DNA of 64,000 bases, from contig JBAVYH010000100.1 in the NCBI GenBank assembly GCA_049698695.1, positions 5,143 to 69,142 of the forward strand. Direction: 5' to 3'. Source of the DNA: Bog-375 sp049698695 (GTDB lineage Bacteria > Acidobacteriota > Terriglobia > Bryobacterales > Bryobacteraceae). Positions within the stretch are counted from its first letter, which is position 1. Each line of letters begins with the position of its first letter. The translations under genes were made by a program, and so were the position numbers. Positions 1 to 8,810 of this stretch are shown in pieces. The notes below the pieces were generated by a model. That model worked only from the letters and a program-made list of their open reading frames with translations. It searched no databases and was not told the DNA's origin.

Positions 1-2
1 GG

Positions 3-2306
3 AGTCTCCTCGCCCTTTGGCTTGCCGACGCCCTTTCGTTCCTGGTGCGCGGGGTGCGAAGAATGCCGGGCGATCCGGCGGCGTCCGAGCGGGTGCCGGC
101 CCCTGCGGCGGCCAGCGTGGTGATCCCGAACTGGAACGGCCGCGACCTGCTCGCCCGATATCTGCCCTCGGTCATCACCGCGCTGGAGGGCAACCCGGCA
201 AATGAGGTCATCGTCGTCGACAACGGGTCCACCGACGATAGCGCCGCCTACGTGCGGGCGCATTTTCCGCAAGTCAAGCTGGTGGCACTCAAGCGCAACC
301 TCGGCTTCGGCGGCGGCTCGAATGCGGGCTTCCGCGCGGCGGTGAACGATGTCGTGGTCCTGCTCAACAACGACATGCGCGCGGAGCCCGATTTTCTGGC
401 GCCGCTGCTCGAAGGGTTCGCCGATCCGGCGGCTTTCGCCGTCTCCTGCCAAATCTTTTTCAAGGACCCCGCAAAGGTTCGCGAGGAAACCGGCCTGACG
501 CAGGGGTGCTGGCAGGATGGAGCGTTGCGCGTGGGTCATCGTGCCGACCCGGCGGTGACGGACCTGTTTCCCTGCTTCTACGGCGGCGGAGGATCGTGCG
601 CGTTCGACCGGCGCAAATTCCTTGTGCTGGGAGGCTTCGACGCGCTGTTCCAGCCCTTCTACTTCGAAGATACCGACCTTGGCTACATGGCGTGGAAGCG
701 CGGCTGGAAAGTGCTCTACCAGCCGCGCAGCGTGGTTCACCATGAGCACCGCGGCACCATCGGCAAGACCTTCGGCGAGGATTTCATCCAAGGCGTCGTC
801 AAGAGAAACGGGCTGCTGTTCGCCTGGAAGAACATTCACGAGTGGCGGCGCCTGGCCGGCCATTTTGCGTTCACCTGGGCGGGGGCCCTGCTGAGCGTGA
901 TCTTCGGCGAGGTGACGGGCCGGCCCACTTTCGCCGCCCTGGGGCGCGCTTTCCTGCGGTTGCCCCAGGCCGTGCGCGCGCGTTGGCGGGCCCGCGCGCT
1001 CGCAGCGGTCAGCGACACGGAGGCCTTCCGCCGTCCCCTGGGAGGCTATTTTCGCGATCAATTTGCTGTGCTTCCAGCCGCGCCTGAGCCGCTGCGCGTG
1101 CTTTTCGTTTCGCCCTATCCCATTTGCCCGCCGGTGCATGGCGGCGGCGTATTCATGTATCAAACATTGCACGAGCTGGCCGGCCTGGCCGAAGTGCACG
1201 TCGCCGGCTTGCTCGACTTTGCCTGGCAGGAAAAGGACAACCTCGAGCTTCGCCAGTTCTGCGCCTCGGCGGAATGGCTGGTGCGCCCCAGCGGCCATCC
1301 CAAGAGCGGCGGCCCGCTGGAGCCGTACGCCGTGCGCGAGTTTCACAACGAAGACCTGGAATGGCTAATTCACCGCCAGATCTACTTGCAGCGGATCGAC
1401 GTGGTGCAGCTCGAATACACCGTGCTGGCGCAATATCACTGCGACTTCCGGCGCATCGCGGTGGTCCTGTTCGAACACGATATTTATTTCCAATCCATCG
1501 GCCGCGGCCTGGGCCGCATGGCCGGCCTCACCGCCGAGCTGAAGGCGCGCGGCGAATATCTGCGCGCGCTGCGCTACGAGTTGCGCACGCTGCCCCGCTT
1601 CGACCAGGTGCAAGTTTGTACGGCGGCCAATCGCGAATACCTGCTCGGCTTCCTGCCGCGCCTGGCCCCGCGGGTCGCGACCGGACTTCGCGCCGGCATC
1701 GACGTCTCACGCTACAGCTTTCGCTCCGAGGGCCGCGAGCCGTTCACCATGCTGTTTGTCGGCAGCTTCCGCCACGATCCCAACCGCGCCGCGCTCGACT
1801 GGTTCGTGCATGAAGTGCTGCCGCTGATTGTCGCCCGCCAACCGCGCGCGCGCCTGGTGATCGTTGGGTCCGATCCGCCGCCCGCCCACACTTACGCCGA
1901 TTACGCTGCCCACCTGGAAATGCTGGGCACGGTGGCGGACATTCGCGAACCATTGGAACGTTTCGCCGTCTTCGTCTGCCCGGTGCTGAGCGGCTCCGGC
2001 GTGCGGGTCAAGCTGCTGGAAGCTTACGCCGCGGGCATCCCTGTGGTTTCCACGGCGGTCGGCGCGGAAGGATTGGCGGCCGAAGATGGCCAATTTTGCG
2101 CGCTGGCCGACTCAGCGGAGGCCTTCGCCGCGCGCGTTATCGACCTGTTCGCGAACCCTGCGGAAGCCGCCGCGATGGCCGCCCGCGCCCGCGCCGAGGT
2201 GGAAGCCAACTGGGCAATGGCCGCTCTCACCCGCAACCTGGTCGAGGGCTACCGCCGCCTGGTGTACCAAAAGCGCGAAGCGCAGCTCGCCCTGCCCCTG
2301 GCTTAA
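3..2306 (+). CDS. GT2-GT4 bifunctional glycosyltransferase (5' end open)
   Basis: This is a two-domain glycosyltransferase, probably acting at the cytoplasmic face in surface polysaccharide assembly. The first ~270 residues are a GT-A family 2 domain, with VVIPNWNGRDLL near the start, LLNNDMRAEPDF as the metal/nucleotide site and an EDTDLG segment later. From about residue 350 a GT-B family 4 domain follows, with PICPPVHGGGVFMYQ as its N-terminal loop and GSGVRVKLLEAYAAGIPVVS as the donor-binding helix. Candidate starts are a GTG at 45 and an ATG at 63. The frame is open to the left edge (SLLALWLADALSFLVRG precedes the GTG), so the protein may begin outside the window. Donor and acceptor cannot be told from sequence. 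Confidence 0.85.
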   Translation, partial: SLLALWLADALSFLVRGVRRMPGDPAASERVPAPAAASVVIPNWNGRDLLARYLPSVITALEGNPANEVIVVDNGSTDDSAAYVRAHFPQVKLVALKRNLGFGGGSNAGFRAAVNDVVVLLNNDMRAEPDFLAPLLEGFADPAAFAVSCQIFFKDPAKVREETGLTQGCWQDGALRVGHRADPAVTDLFPCFYGGGGSCAFDRRKFLVLGGFDALFQPFYFEDTDLGYMAWKRGWKVLYQPRSVVHHEHRGTIGKTFGEDFIQGVVKRNGLLFAWKNIHEWRRLAGHFAFTWAGALLSVIFGEVTGRPTFAALGRAFLRLPQAVRARWRARALAAVSDTEAFRRPLGGYFRDQFAVLPAAPEPLRVLFVSPYPICPPVHGGGVFMYQTLHELAGLAEVHVAGLLDFAWQEKDNLELRQFCASAEWLVRPSGHPKSGGPLEPYAVREFHNEDLEWLIHRQIYLQRIDVVQLEYTVLAQYHCDFRRIAVVLFEHDIYFQSIGRGLGRMAGLTAELKARGEYLRALRYELRTLPRFDQVQVCTAANREYLLGFLPRLAPRVATGLRAGIDVSRYSFRSEGREPFTMLFVGSFRHDPNRAALDWFVHEVLPLIVARQPRARLVIVGSDPPPAHTYADYAAHLEMLGTVADIREPLERFAVFVCPVLSGSGVRVKLLEAYAAGIPVVSTAVGAEGLAAEDGQFCALADSAEAFAARVIDLFANPAEAAAMAARARAEVEANWAMAALTRNLVEGYRRLVYQKREAQLALPLA

Positions 2307-2318
2307 CCTCAGTCCCGC

Positions 2319-3599
2319 TTATCCGCCGCCCGTCTCTTCCACCGCCGAGCCCGCGGTCGCCGCCCGTTGCGCCGCGATCAACTGATGTGCCGGACCGCGG
2401 ATGCGCGCCCGCTGGGTCCAGTACACCACGGCCGCAATCATGCAGATGATGCCGCTGCCGGTTACCGTCCACGGGGCGCCGACCCGGCCGGCCGCCACGC
2501 CGGCCAGCAGCGCGCCGAACGGCGCCATTCCCATGAACACCATCGAATAGACCGCCATCACCCGCCCGCGCAGCTCGTCGGGCACCATGCTCTGCAACAG
2601 CGTGTTTGACGAAGCCATCTCGATCATCATGCTGTATCCCACCGGCACCAGGATGCAGGCGGAAAGCCAGAACACCCGGGAGCAGGCAAATCCGATCAGC
2701 GTCGCGCCGAAGGCAAACGACGCCCTGGGCAGCCATCGGCCCAGCCCTTTCAACTCAGTGCGGCTGGCCAGCCGCAGCGCTCCGCCCAAGGCCCCTATTC
2801 CGGCACAGCCCATCAGCCAGCCCAGCGCGCGCGGCCCTCCATGGAGAATGCGGTCCGCGAAGATCGGCATCAGCACCGCGTACGGCATCCCGGTGAGGCT
2901 CACCACGCCCAGCAGCATCAGGATGGCTTGCACTGGCGTGTTGCGCGCCACGAAGCGGAATCCCTCCGCCACATCCGCCAGTGGGGATTCGCTGAGCCCG
3001 CCGCGCGCGTGCCCCTTCACCGTCATCAACAACAATCCGGTGATGACCGCGATGTAGCTCACCGCGTTGGCAAAAAAGCACCAGCCTTCGCCGATCGCCG
3101 CCACCAGGATTCCGGCGATGGCCGGGCCGATCACGCGTGACGCGTTGAACATCGAGGAATTGAGCGCGATGGCGTTCATCAGGTCGGCCTTGCCCACCAT
3201 TTCCACCTGAAACGCCTGGCGCGCCGGGATGTCGAAAGAGTTCACCACGCCCAGCAACGCCGCCAGCACGAAAACATGCCAGACATGTACCGCTTTGGTG
3301 AGAGTGAGCGCCGCCAGGGCGAAAGCCAGCAGCATGGCAGCGGTTTGGGTGCCGATTACCACGTTCCGCCGGCTGCGGCGGTCGGCCAGGATTCCACCCA
3401 GCGGCGCCAGGAAAAAGATCGGAATCTGACCCGCGAAACTCACCGCGCCCAGCAGCACCGCGGAACCTGTCAGGCGGTACACCAGCCACGCCTGGGCAAT
3501 GTTCTGCATCCAGGTGCCGATCAGGGAAATCAGTTGCCCGCCGAAAAAAAGCTGAAAATTCCGGTACCCAAGGGCGCGCAGCGTCGCCGGGAGCTTCAT
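2319..3599 (-). CDS. MFS transporter, MFS_3/EntS-like exporter
   Basis: This 426-residue inner-membrane protein has about 12 hydrophobic segments. It is a major facilitator of the MFS_3 type (transmembrane secretion effector, related to the enterobactin exporter EntS). The N-terminus has the usual family look (LRALGYRNFQLFFGGQLISL, then WMQNIAQAWLVYRLTGS). A GGILADRRSRR loop between TM2 and TM3 matches the MFS motif A. Its substrate is unknown. It is transcribed convergently with the upstream glycosyltransferase, and the stop codons are 12 bp apart. Two REP-like hairpins lie just upstream of its start. Confidence 0.85.
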   Translation of the reverse strand: MKLPATLRALGYRNFQLFFGGQLISLIGTWMQNIAQAWLVYRLTGSAVLLGAVSFAGQIPIFFLAPLGGILADRRSRRNVVIGTQTAAMLLAFALAALTLTKAVHVWHVFVLAALLGVVNSFDIPARQAFQVEMVGKADLMNAIALNSSMFNASRVIGPAIAGILVAAIGEGWCFFANAVSYIAVITGLLLMTVKGHARGGLSESPLADVAEGFRFVARNTPVQAILMLLGVVSLTGMPYAVLMPIFADRILHGGPRALGWLMGCAGIGALGGALRLASRTELKGLGRWLPRASFAFGATLIGFACSRVFWLSACILVPVGYSMMIEMASSNTLLQSMVPDELRGRVMAVYSMVFMGMAPFGALLAGVAAGRVGAPWTVTGSGIICMIAAVVYWTQRARIRGPAHQLIAAQRAATAGSAVEETGGG

Positions 3600-3648
3600 T
3601 TAATCTCTATTGTAATGTGCTGCGATAAATCAGGCCGCCAGCGCGGTT

Positions 3649-3668
3649 GACAGACGAAAGCGTCTGTC
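3649..3668. repeat. REP-like palindrome, GACAGACG stem
   Basis: A perfect 8-bp inverted repeat, GACAGACG and CGTCTGTC, encloses an AAAG loop. It has the same architecture and loop as the GGCAGGCG palindrome 14 bp further on, so both may belong to one REP family. It is intergenic, between the MFS start and the hydrolase stop. Confidence 0.6.
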
Positions 3669-3681
3669 CCAGGTGGCGGGT

Positions 3682-3707
3682 GGGGCAGGCGCTTTCGCCT
3701 GCCAACC
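3682..3707 (+). repeat. REP-like palindrome, copy 1 of 3 (GGCAGGCG stem)
   Basis: A 26-base unit is built around the 8-bp stem GGCAGGCG/CGCCTGCC with a 4-nt loop, flanked by GG on the left and AACC on the right. The same unit occurs inverted at 50957-50982 with no mismatch, and in direct orientation at 50863-50888 with one mismatch. Being intergenic, palindromic and interspersed are hallmarks of REP elements. A broken REP-associated transposase gene lies at 45621-46178. Confidence 0.7.
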
Positions 3708-3738
3708 GATCTTGTCACCCTTTCCAGGCGCGCCGCGC

Positions 3739-4662
3739 CTACTGCGAATTGCTTTTCACAAAGGCGACGGATTTTTCCAGCGCGTCCAGGGCGGAATTGA
3801 GCAGCACTTCGCCTTGTTGCAAGTCGGGGCGCTTCTGACCCTGCGGGCCGAGGCAGAAGTCGTGATATCCGTGCTCGTAGATTTCCAGGCGGACCGGCTT
3901 GCCGGCGGCCGCCAGCGCATCGTGCAATAGAATGGCGACCGGCAACAGGCCGTCGGCGGTTCCGGCCAGAATCAGAATCGGGGTGCGGATCGGCTCGATG
4001 TTCTTGCGGGAAATCTCGGGGTCGGGCTTCACATCCTTGAAAGCGTCTGGCCCGTGCGCCGGCCCGCCGGGAGGCATGGTGATGCCGAGAAACCAGATTG
4101 CCGCGGGCGCGCCCAGGATGGCCGAACGGACCGGCACGCGGGACACCAGGTTCATCACTAGGTTGCCGCCGAGGCTGACGCCGTAAAGGTTCAGCCGGTC
4201 CGGATCGACATAGGGCAGCGATTTGACATAGTCGATAACCGACAGCCCATCGTCGATCGAGGTAACGAGACCGTTAGTGGAAGGTGCGGACATCAGGTTC
4301 ATGTTGCCGCCGCGGTAGTCCGCCACCACCACCACGAAGCCTTCCTGGAGGAAGCGCTCCCAAACCGGTCCGCCGGTGTCGCCCCCGGACCATCCGATGA
4401 GCTGTTCCATGCCGCGGCCGCCCGGCGCCCCGTGGAACATGATGATGGCGGGGTACCGGCCGCTGCCCTTGGGTTTGCGAATCGCCGCAGCGATGTACAG
4501 CCCGTCCTTGGCCTTGATGTAGACGGGTTGAACCGGCGAATCGGCCTGGCTGACTACGTGAATGTATTTGTCGTACGGTAGCGGCGTGGTGCTGCCAGGG
4601 TTGTGATGGATCTCCGCGGCGCCCACGCCGGCGCAGAGAAGGCAGATCATGCCTATTCGCAT
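3739..4662 (-). CDS. secreted alpha/beta hydrolase (prolyl oligopeptidase-like)
   Basis: This 307-residue protein has a short signal peptide (MRIGMICLLCAGVGAAE) and an alpha/beta-hydrolase fold. The nucleophile elbow is GVSLGG, the acid is probably the Asp in LAGTADGLLPV, and the His is in YEHGYHDF. An upstream MFHGAPGG stretch resembles the oxyanion loop. The layout resembles dipeptidyl aminopeptidase/acylaminoacyl peptidase-like hydrolases acting in the periplasm. Substrate is unknown. It lies upstream of the MFS gene on the same strand, but 139 bp with two REP hairpins separate them, so a shared transcript is doubtful. Confidence 0.75.
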   Translation of the reverse strand: MRIGMICLLCAGVGAAEIHHNPGSTTPLPYDKYIHVVSQADSPVQPVYIKAKDGLYIAAAIRKPKGSGRYPAIIMFHGAPGGRGMEQLIGWSGGDTGGPVWERFLQEGFVVVVADYRGGNMNLMSAPSTNGLVTSIDDGLSVIDYVKSLPYVDPDRLNLYGVSLGGNLVMNLVSRVPVRSAILGAPAAIWFLGITMPPGGPAHGPDAFKDVKPDPEISRKNIEPIRTPILILAGTADGLLPVAILLHDALAAAGKPVRLEIYEHGYHDFCLGPQGQKRPDLQQGEVLLNSALDALEKSVAFVKSNSQ

Positions 4663-4706
4663 AATGGCCCTATTCTATATCCCGGCAATCGGGCGTCCGG
4701 GCATGG

Positions 4707-5840
4707 TCATGCACCCGCCCCCGGAGCGGGGCCCAAGGCTTGCTCGTAAGTGCGGCGGCAGAAGGCGTCGGTCATGCCGGCAATGTAGTCGCAGACCACG
4801 CGGTGCGGCGGCTCGGTTTCGGCGAGCGCCGCGTATGGGTCGGGCAGCCGGCGCGGGTCCGCGACAAAGAATTCGAACAATTCCGCGATCATCGAAACGG
4901 AGCGCTGCCGATCCTGGGCCAATGCGGGCGCGGCGTACACCCTGGCGTAGAGAAACTGCTTGAGATCGCGGCTGGCGGCTGCTGCTTCCGCGTTGAACGC
5001 CGCCAGGCGGTGGGGCAGGCGGCGAACGGCCTCGGCGTCGGCCACAGCGGCGCGCGCGGCGTTGGCCGCGGTCCCATCCACCAGGCCAGAAACCAGCGCG
5101 TCGATCAACTGGCGCAGCGCTTCATGGAAACGCTCGCGCTCACTGGCGCCGGGAAATTGCGTGTCCACGGCTTCCAGAATCGCGCCATATTCAGGCACGC
5201 ACCCGGCGATTTCGGCCGTGGTGAACATGCCGGCCGAAAACGCGTCGTCGAGGTCGGCGGCATTGTACGCGATTTCATCGGCCAGATCGATCAACTGGGC
5301 CTCCAGCAGGGGCCGCAATCCAGGCAGGTAGGCATCCAGTTCCGGCTGCTCGCCGGGGCCGAAATCGCGCGAGTGCTTGACCATCCCCTCGCGCACTTCA
5401 AACGTCAGGTTGAGGCCCGGAAAGCGCGCGTAACGCTGCTCGAAGCCTTCCACGATGCGCAGCGCATGCAGGTTGTGATCGAAGCCGTCGCCATAGCGCT
5501 GCATCTGGCGGTTCAGCTCGTCCTCCCCGGCGTGAGCGAATGGTGGGTGTCCTATGTCGTGCGCCAGCGCCAGCGCTTCGGTGAGGTCTTCGTCCAGCTC
5601 CAGAACCCGGGCCACGGTGCGCGCGATCTGCGATACCTCGATGGTGTGCGTCAGCCGGTTGCGAAAATGATCGGAGATGCCGGGGGCGAACACCTGCATC
5701 TTGGCTTCGAGGCGGCGAAAAGCGCGCGAGTGCACGATCCGGTCGCGGTCGCGCTGGAACGGGTTGCGATAAGGGTGGGCGGGCTCGGGATATTGCCGGC
5801 CCCGGCTTTGAGCGACCGGGAACCGCAGGCGCGCCAGCAT
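4707..5840 (-). CDS. dgt: deoxyguanosinetriphosphate triphosphohydrolase-like protein
   Basis: This HD-domain enzyme would hydrolyse dNTPs to deoxynucleosides and triphosphate, tuning nucleotide pools. The family start motif is clear: NPFQRDRDRIVHSRAFRRLE near residues 26-45, then metal ligands His65 (RLTHTIEV) and His94-Asp95 (ALAHDIGHPPFAHAGE). Its 377 residues fit the shorter bacterial dGTPase-like (type 2) proteins rather than the ~500-residue E. coli enzyme, so substrate range could be broad. The next gene (YfgM-like) ends 10 bp before this start on the same strand, so the two are probably co-transcribed. Confidence 0.88.
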   Translation of the reverse strand: MLARLRFPVAQSRGRQYPEPAHPYRNPFQRDRDRIVHSRAFRRLEAKMQVFAPGISDHFRNRLTHTIEVSQIARTVARVLELDEDLTEALALAHDIGHPPFAHAGEDELNRQMQRYGDGFDHNLHALRIVEGFEQRYARFPGLNLTFEVREGMVKHSRDFGPGEQPELDAYLPGLRPLLEAQLIDLADEIAYNAADLDDAFSAGMFTTAEIAGCVPEYGAILEAVDTQFPGASERERFHEALRQLIDALVSGLVDGTAANAARAAVADAEAVRRLPHRLAAFNAEAAAASRDLKQFLYARVYAAPALAQDRQRSVSMIAELFEFFVADPRRLPDPYAALAETEPPHRVVCDYIAGMTDAFCRRTYEQALGPAPGAGA

Positions 5841-5850
5841 CCTGGGCCAC

Positions 5851-6552
5851 TTAGTGCGGCGGCAGTTGGCCGTACAAGGACAGCGCCAGTTGTCCTACCG
5901 GGCCGCCGACGCTCTTCAGCGGATCGAGCAACCTGCGCGCCTCGGCTGGATGTTTGATCATCAGGTAGCGCGCCAGCGTGAAGGTCGCCTGGTCTTTCGA
6001 TACCAGCGCGGTGGGGTGGGCCATCAGGTCGCGCAGGATGGCTTCGCCCTGTGCGTCGCGGCCATCGGCAAAGTAAAGTTGAGCCAGCGAAAGCTTGGCC
6101 AGGGAAGCGAAATTGGCATTGCCATGCTGCGCCACTTCCTGAAAAAGCTTCTCCGCCTCCGCCATCTTCGCCTCGTCCGCCTCGATGCAGCCCAGGTAAT
6201 ACTCGGCTACCTCGCCCTCCGTGGTTCCGGTGTACTTGGTCGCCAGAGTGGAAAAGGCCTTCGTTGTTGCCTGATCCTTGGCCGCTTGGGTGGGGAAGTT
6301 GAGACCCTCGGTATTGGGTGTTGCGCCGATGGGCGCTTCCTGCATCAGGATGGCACTGGCCAGCGCTTCCTCGCGTCCGGCCCGCTGGTGTCTTTGATAG
6401 ACCAGCCAGCCGGCTACCAGCGCCGCCACCCCCAGCGCAACCGCGCCGTAGCGGAGAATCTCTTTCTGGTGCTCTTCGAAGAAGCTTACCGTCTGCCCGA
6501 CTTCGAGGGCAAACTTGTCGCTTTTTAACTCTTTACGGGTGATTCTAGCCAC
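5851..6552 (-). CDS. YfgM-like membrane-anchored TPR protein
   Basis: A cytoplasmic N-terminus (VARITRKELKSDKFALEVGQ) is followed by one transmembrane helix (YGAVALGVAALVAGWLVYQR) and a helical repeat domain facing the periplasm. This is the plan of YfgM/TPR_21 proteins, which associate with the Sec translocon and periplasmic chaperones. I chose the GTG at 6552 because a GAGG Shine-Dalgarno lies five bases upstream and the family consensus begins here. An ATG at 6579 would add nine residues but lacks a ribosome binding site. It is probably the first gene of a unit with the dGTPase gene. Confidence 0.7.
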   Translation of the reverse strand: MARITRKELKSDKFALEVGQTVSFFEEHQKEILRYGAVALGVAALVAGWLVYQRHQRAGREEALASAILMQEAPIGATPNTEGLNFPTQAAKDQATTKAFSTLATKYTGTTEGEVAEYYLGCIEADEAKMAEAEKLFQEVAQHGNANFASLAKLSLAQLYFADGRDAQGEAILRDLMAHPTALVSKDQATFTLARYLMIKHPAEARRLLDPLKSVGGPVGQLALSLYGQLPPH

Positions 6553-6786
6553 GAAAACCTCAGCTTGGTGGAAACTCATATGGTATCACGCGCGCGGCGC
6601 CATAGCGGCTGAGCGGGAAGGTCTATCGGTCGCATCTAACTCTTTTCCCGGCCGCCCTTCTCTGGCGGCGCAAGCATAACCGGCAGTTTCGCCGCGCGTT
6701 TCTATTTCGATCACGGTGCCTGGCGCTCGGTCAGCGAGCGCTTCACCAGCCCCGTAAGCGCCCGGTGCGATACTACGGATAAGTGC

Positions 6787-7650
6787 ATGCGAGGCAGAGC
6801 AATTCTAGCGGGTACGATCGGGTTGGGGATTCTGGCATGTGCCGTCTTCGCGCAGCGGCCGTTTCGCGAATACCCCGCCTGGGAGTACAACAATTTTCCC
6901 ATCCCCAAGGACTATCTGGTGCCGGGCGAATGGACCTTCGCCCGCCTGATGTATCCCACCTGGCACGGCTACATCGACTGGCAATCGGAATACAAGCGCG
7001 GCTATGACTGGCATCAAGGCAACACCAACTGGACCATCGACTATCCGCGCTCGGATCGCCATCTGGCCCTCGCCATCCGCCGGCTCACGCGCATCGACGC
7101 CAAATCGGTCGAGCAGCCGATCAACCTCGAGGAAGACGACGACGTTTTCAATTACCCCTGGCTTTACTCGGTCGAGGTGGGGCACTGGGAGCTGACCGAT
7201 CTGCAAGTCGCCAAGTTTCGCGAATTCCTCCTGCGCGGCGGCTTTTTCATGTGCGACGATTTTCACGGGACGGTGGAGTGGAACGTGTTCGTCCACAGCA
7301 TGAAAAAAGTGCTGCTGGACCGGCCGATCGTCGACATTCCCAACGACGACCCCATTTTTCACACCGTGTTCGACCTGGACCATCGCTACCAGGTCGCAGG
7401 CATGCAGTACACCCAAACCCACAGCGTCTGCGAGAAGTGTCCCACCAATCCGCGCTGGGGTTCGGGAGGCGACACCCCGCGATGGCGCGGCATCTACGAC
7501 GACAAAGGGCGCCTGATCGTCGTCATCTGCCACAACATGGACTTGGGCGACTCCTGGGAAAACGCCGACGAGCCAACCTACCCCGCCCGTTTTTCCGAGC
7601 TCGGCATCCGCATCGGCGTGAACTATCTGATCTACGCCTTCACCCACTAG
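6787..7650 (+). CDS. exported DUF4159 domain protein
   Basis: A signal peptide (ILAGTIGLGILACAVFAQ) precedes a DUF4159 domain. The region with NYPWLYSVEVGHWELTD and LRRGGFFMCDDFHGTVEW matches the family, which has a class I glutamine amidotransferase/flavodoxin-like fold. Biochemical function is unknown. In other bacteria DUF4159 proteins are often near MoxR/BatA-type genes; none is seen here. The gene stands alone, 207 bp from the divergent YfgM-like gene. Confidence 0.75.
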   Translation: MRGRAILAGTIGLGILACAVFAQRPFREYPAWEYNNFPIPKDYLVPGEWTFARLMYPTWHGYIDWQSEYKRGYDWHQGNTNWTIDYPRSDRHLALAIRRLTRIDAKSVEQPINLEEDDDVFNYPWLYSVEVGHWELTDLQVAKFREFLLRGGFFMCDDFHGTVEWNVFVHSMKKVLLDRPIVDIPNDDPIFHTVFDLDHRYQVAGMQYTQTHSVCEKCPTNPRWGSGGDTPRWRGIYDDKGRLIVVICHNMDLGDSWENADEPTYPARFSELGIRIGVNYLIYAFTH

Positions 7651-7855
7651 GCAGGCTGGCTTTGCTTGCCCGCATTGCTTCCCGGCAAGCCTGTCCGCTA
7701 TCGTGGAATTGTCGCCGGCCGAACGGTCGCAGAGGTTTCATGCCGGTGCATCGCGGCTGCGCAGGCCGGTATCGAACTCCCTTCCGGCGGCTGCAGCAGA
7801 TTGGCTAACACAAGTGCCACGTCAAGCAGAACCTGAACGGCCAGCCAAGGTTCGT

Positions 7856-8701
7856 GTGAATCACCTGGCGAAGATCAAGCAAAGCGGCGGCAGAATCGCC
7901 GCCCTCACGGCGTACGATTTTCTTACCGCCCAACTGCTGGATCGGGCCGGCATCGATATGATCCTGGTCGGCGACTCGCTGGCCAATGTTGTTTTAGGCT
8001 ACCCCACCACCTTGCCGGTTACCTTGGACGAGATGCTGCACCACGCCAAGGCAGTCGCGCGCGGCGTCACGCGGGCGCTGACCGTTGCCGACATGCCCTT
8101 CCTCTCCTACCAGACCGGCATCGATGACGCGGTTCGCAACGCAGGCCGGCTCCTGAAAGAGGGTGGCGTCGAAGCGGTCAAGGTGGAAGGAGCGGGCCCG
8201 GTTCTCGCCGTCGTCGAGAGACTGGTCGAACTCGGGATTCCGGTACTGGGCCACCTTGGATACACCCCGCAGTCGGTCCACCGGTTCGGCAGCAATATTG
8301 TGCAAGGTAAGACGGCGGCGCGCGCGGGCGAGTTGCTCAATGACGCGATCGCCCTCGAGGGCGCGGGGGCTTTTGCCGTCGTCCTGGAATGCGTGCCGGC
8401 CGAGGTGGCTCGATTGATCACCCAGCGCTTGACCGTGCCGACCATCGGCATCGGCGCCGGCCCTTTTTGCGATGGCCAGATCCTGGTGCTGCATGACGCG
8501 TTGGGGTTGACGCCGCGAAGCCCGCGCCTGGCCAAACGCTACTGCGAGTTGGGTGATATGATCTCCCAGGCCGCCGCATCGTACATCCGCGAAGTCCGGG
8601 ACGGTTCGTTTCCCGCAGCCGGGAACTGCTACGAAATGCCCGAGGACGAATTGCGCACACTGACCGCAGATGCGCGAAGCGGCGATAGAAACCCGCGCTG
8701 A
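7856..8701 (+). CDS. panB: 3-methyl-2-oxobutanoate hydroxymethyltransferase
   Basis: PanB transfers a hydroxymethyl group from 5,10-methylene-THF to 2-oxoisovalerate, giving ketopantoate, the first step of pantothenate synthesis. Signature stretches include RIAALTAYDF, ILVGDSLANVVLGY, VADMPFLSYQ and AVKVEGAG, in the order of the TIM-barrel family. The reading frame is open back to an ATG at 7703. I place the start at the GTG at 7856 because AAGG lies five bases upstream and it gives 281 residues, the usual size. The 50 extra upstream residues look non-coding. panC follows after 109 bp. Confidence 0.92.
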   Translation: MNHLAKIKQSGGRIAALTAYDFLTAQLLDRAGIDMILVGDSLANVVLGYPTTLPVTLDEMLHHAKAVARGVTRALTVADMPFLSYQTGIDDAVRNAGRLLKEGGVEAVKVEGAGPVLAVVERLVELGIPVLGHLGYTPQSVHRFGSNIVQGKTAARAGELLNDAIALEGAGAFAVVLECVPAEVARLITQRLTVPTIGIGAGPFCDGQILVLHDALGLTPRSPRLAKRYCELGDMISQAAASYIREVRDGSFPAAGNCYEMPEDELRTLTADARSGDRNPR

Positions 8702-8810
8702 GATGGTGGATGCCGCTAATTGCGCCTCGCCCCTGCTTCGGCGCCGCCGTCTTCTGTAGGGGCGGGCATGCCCGGCCCGGCTGGGACCGCCCCATGAATT
8801 CAGATAAACA

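Noticed and set aside
4740..5957. 405-codon plus-strand frame
   Set aside because: It is an antisense shadow of the dGTPase gene.
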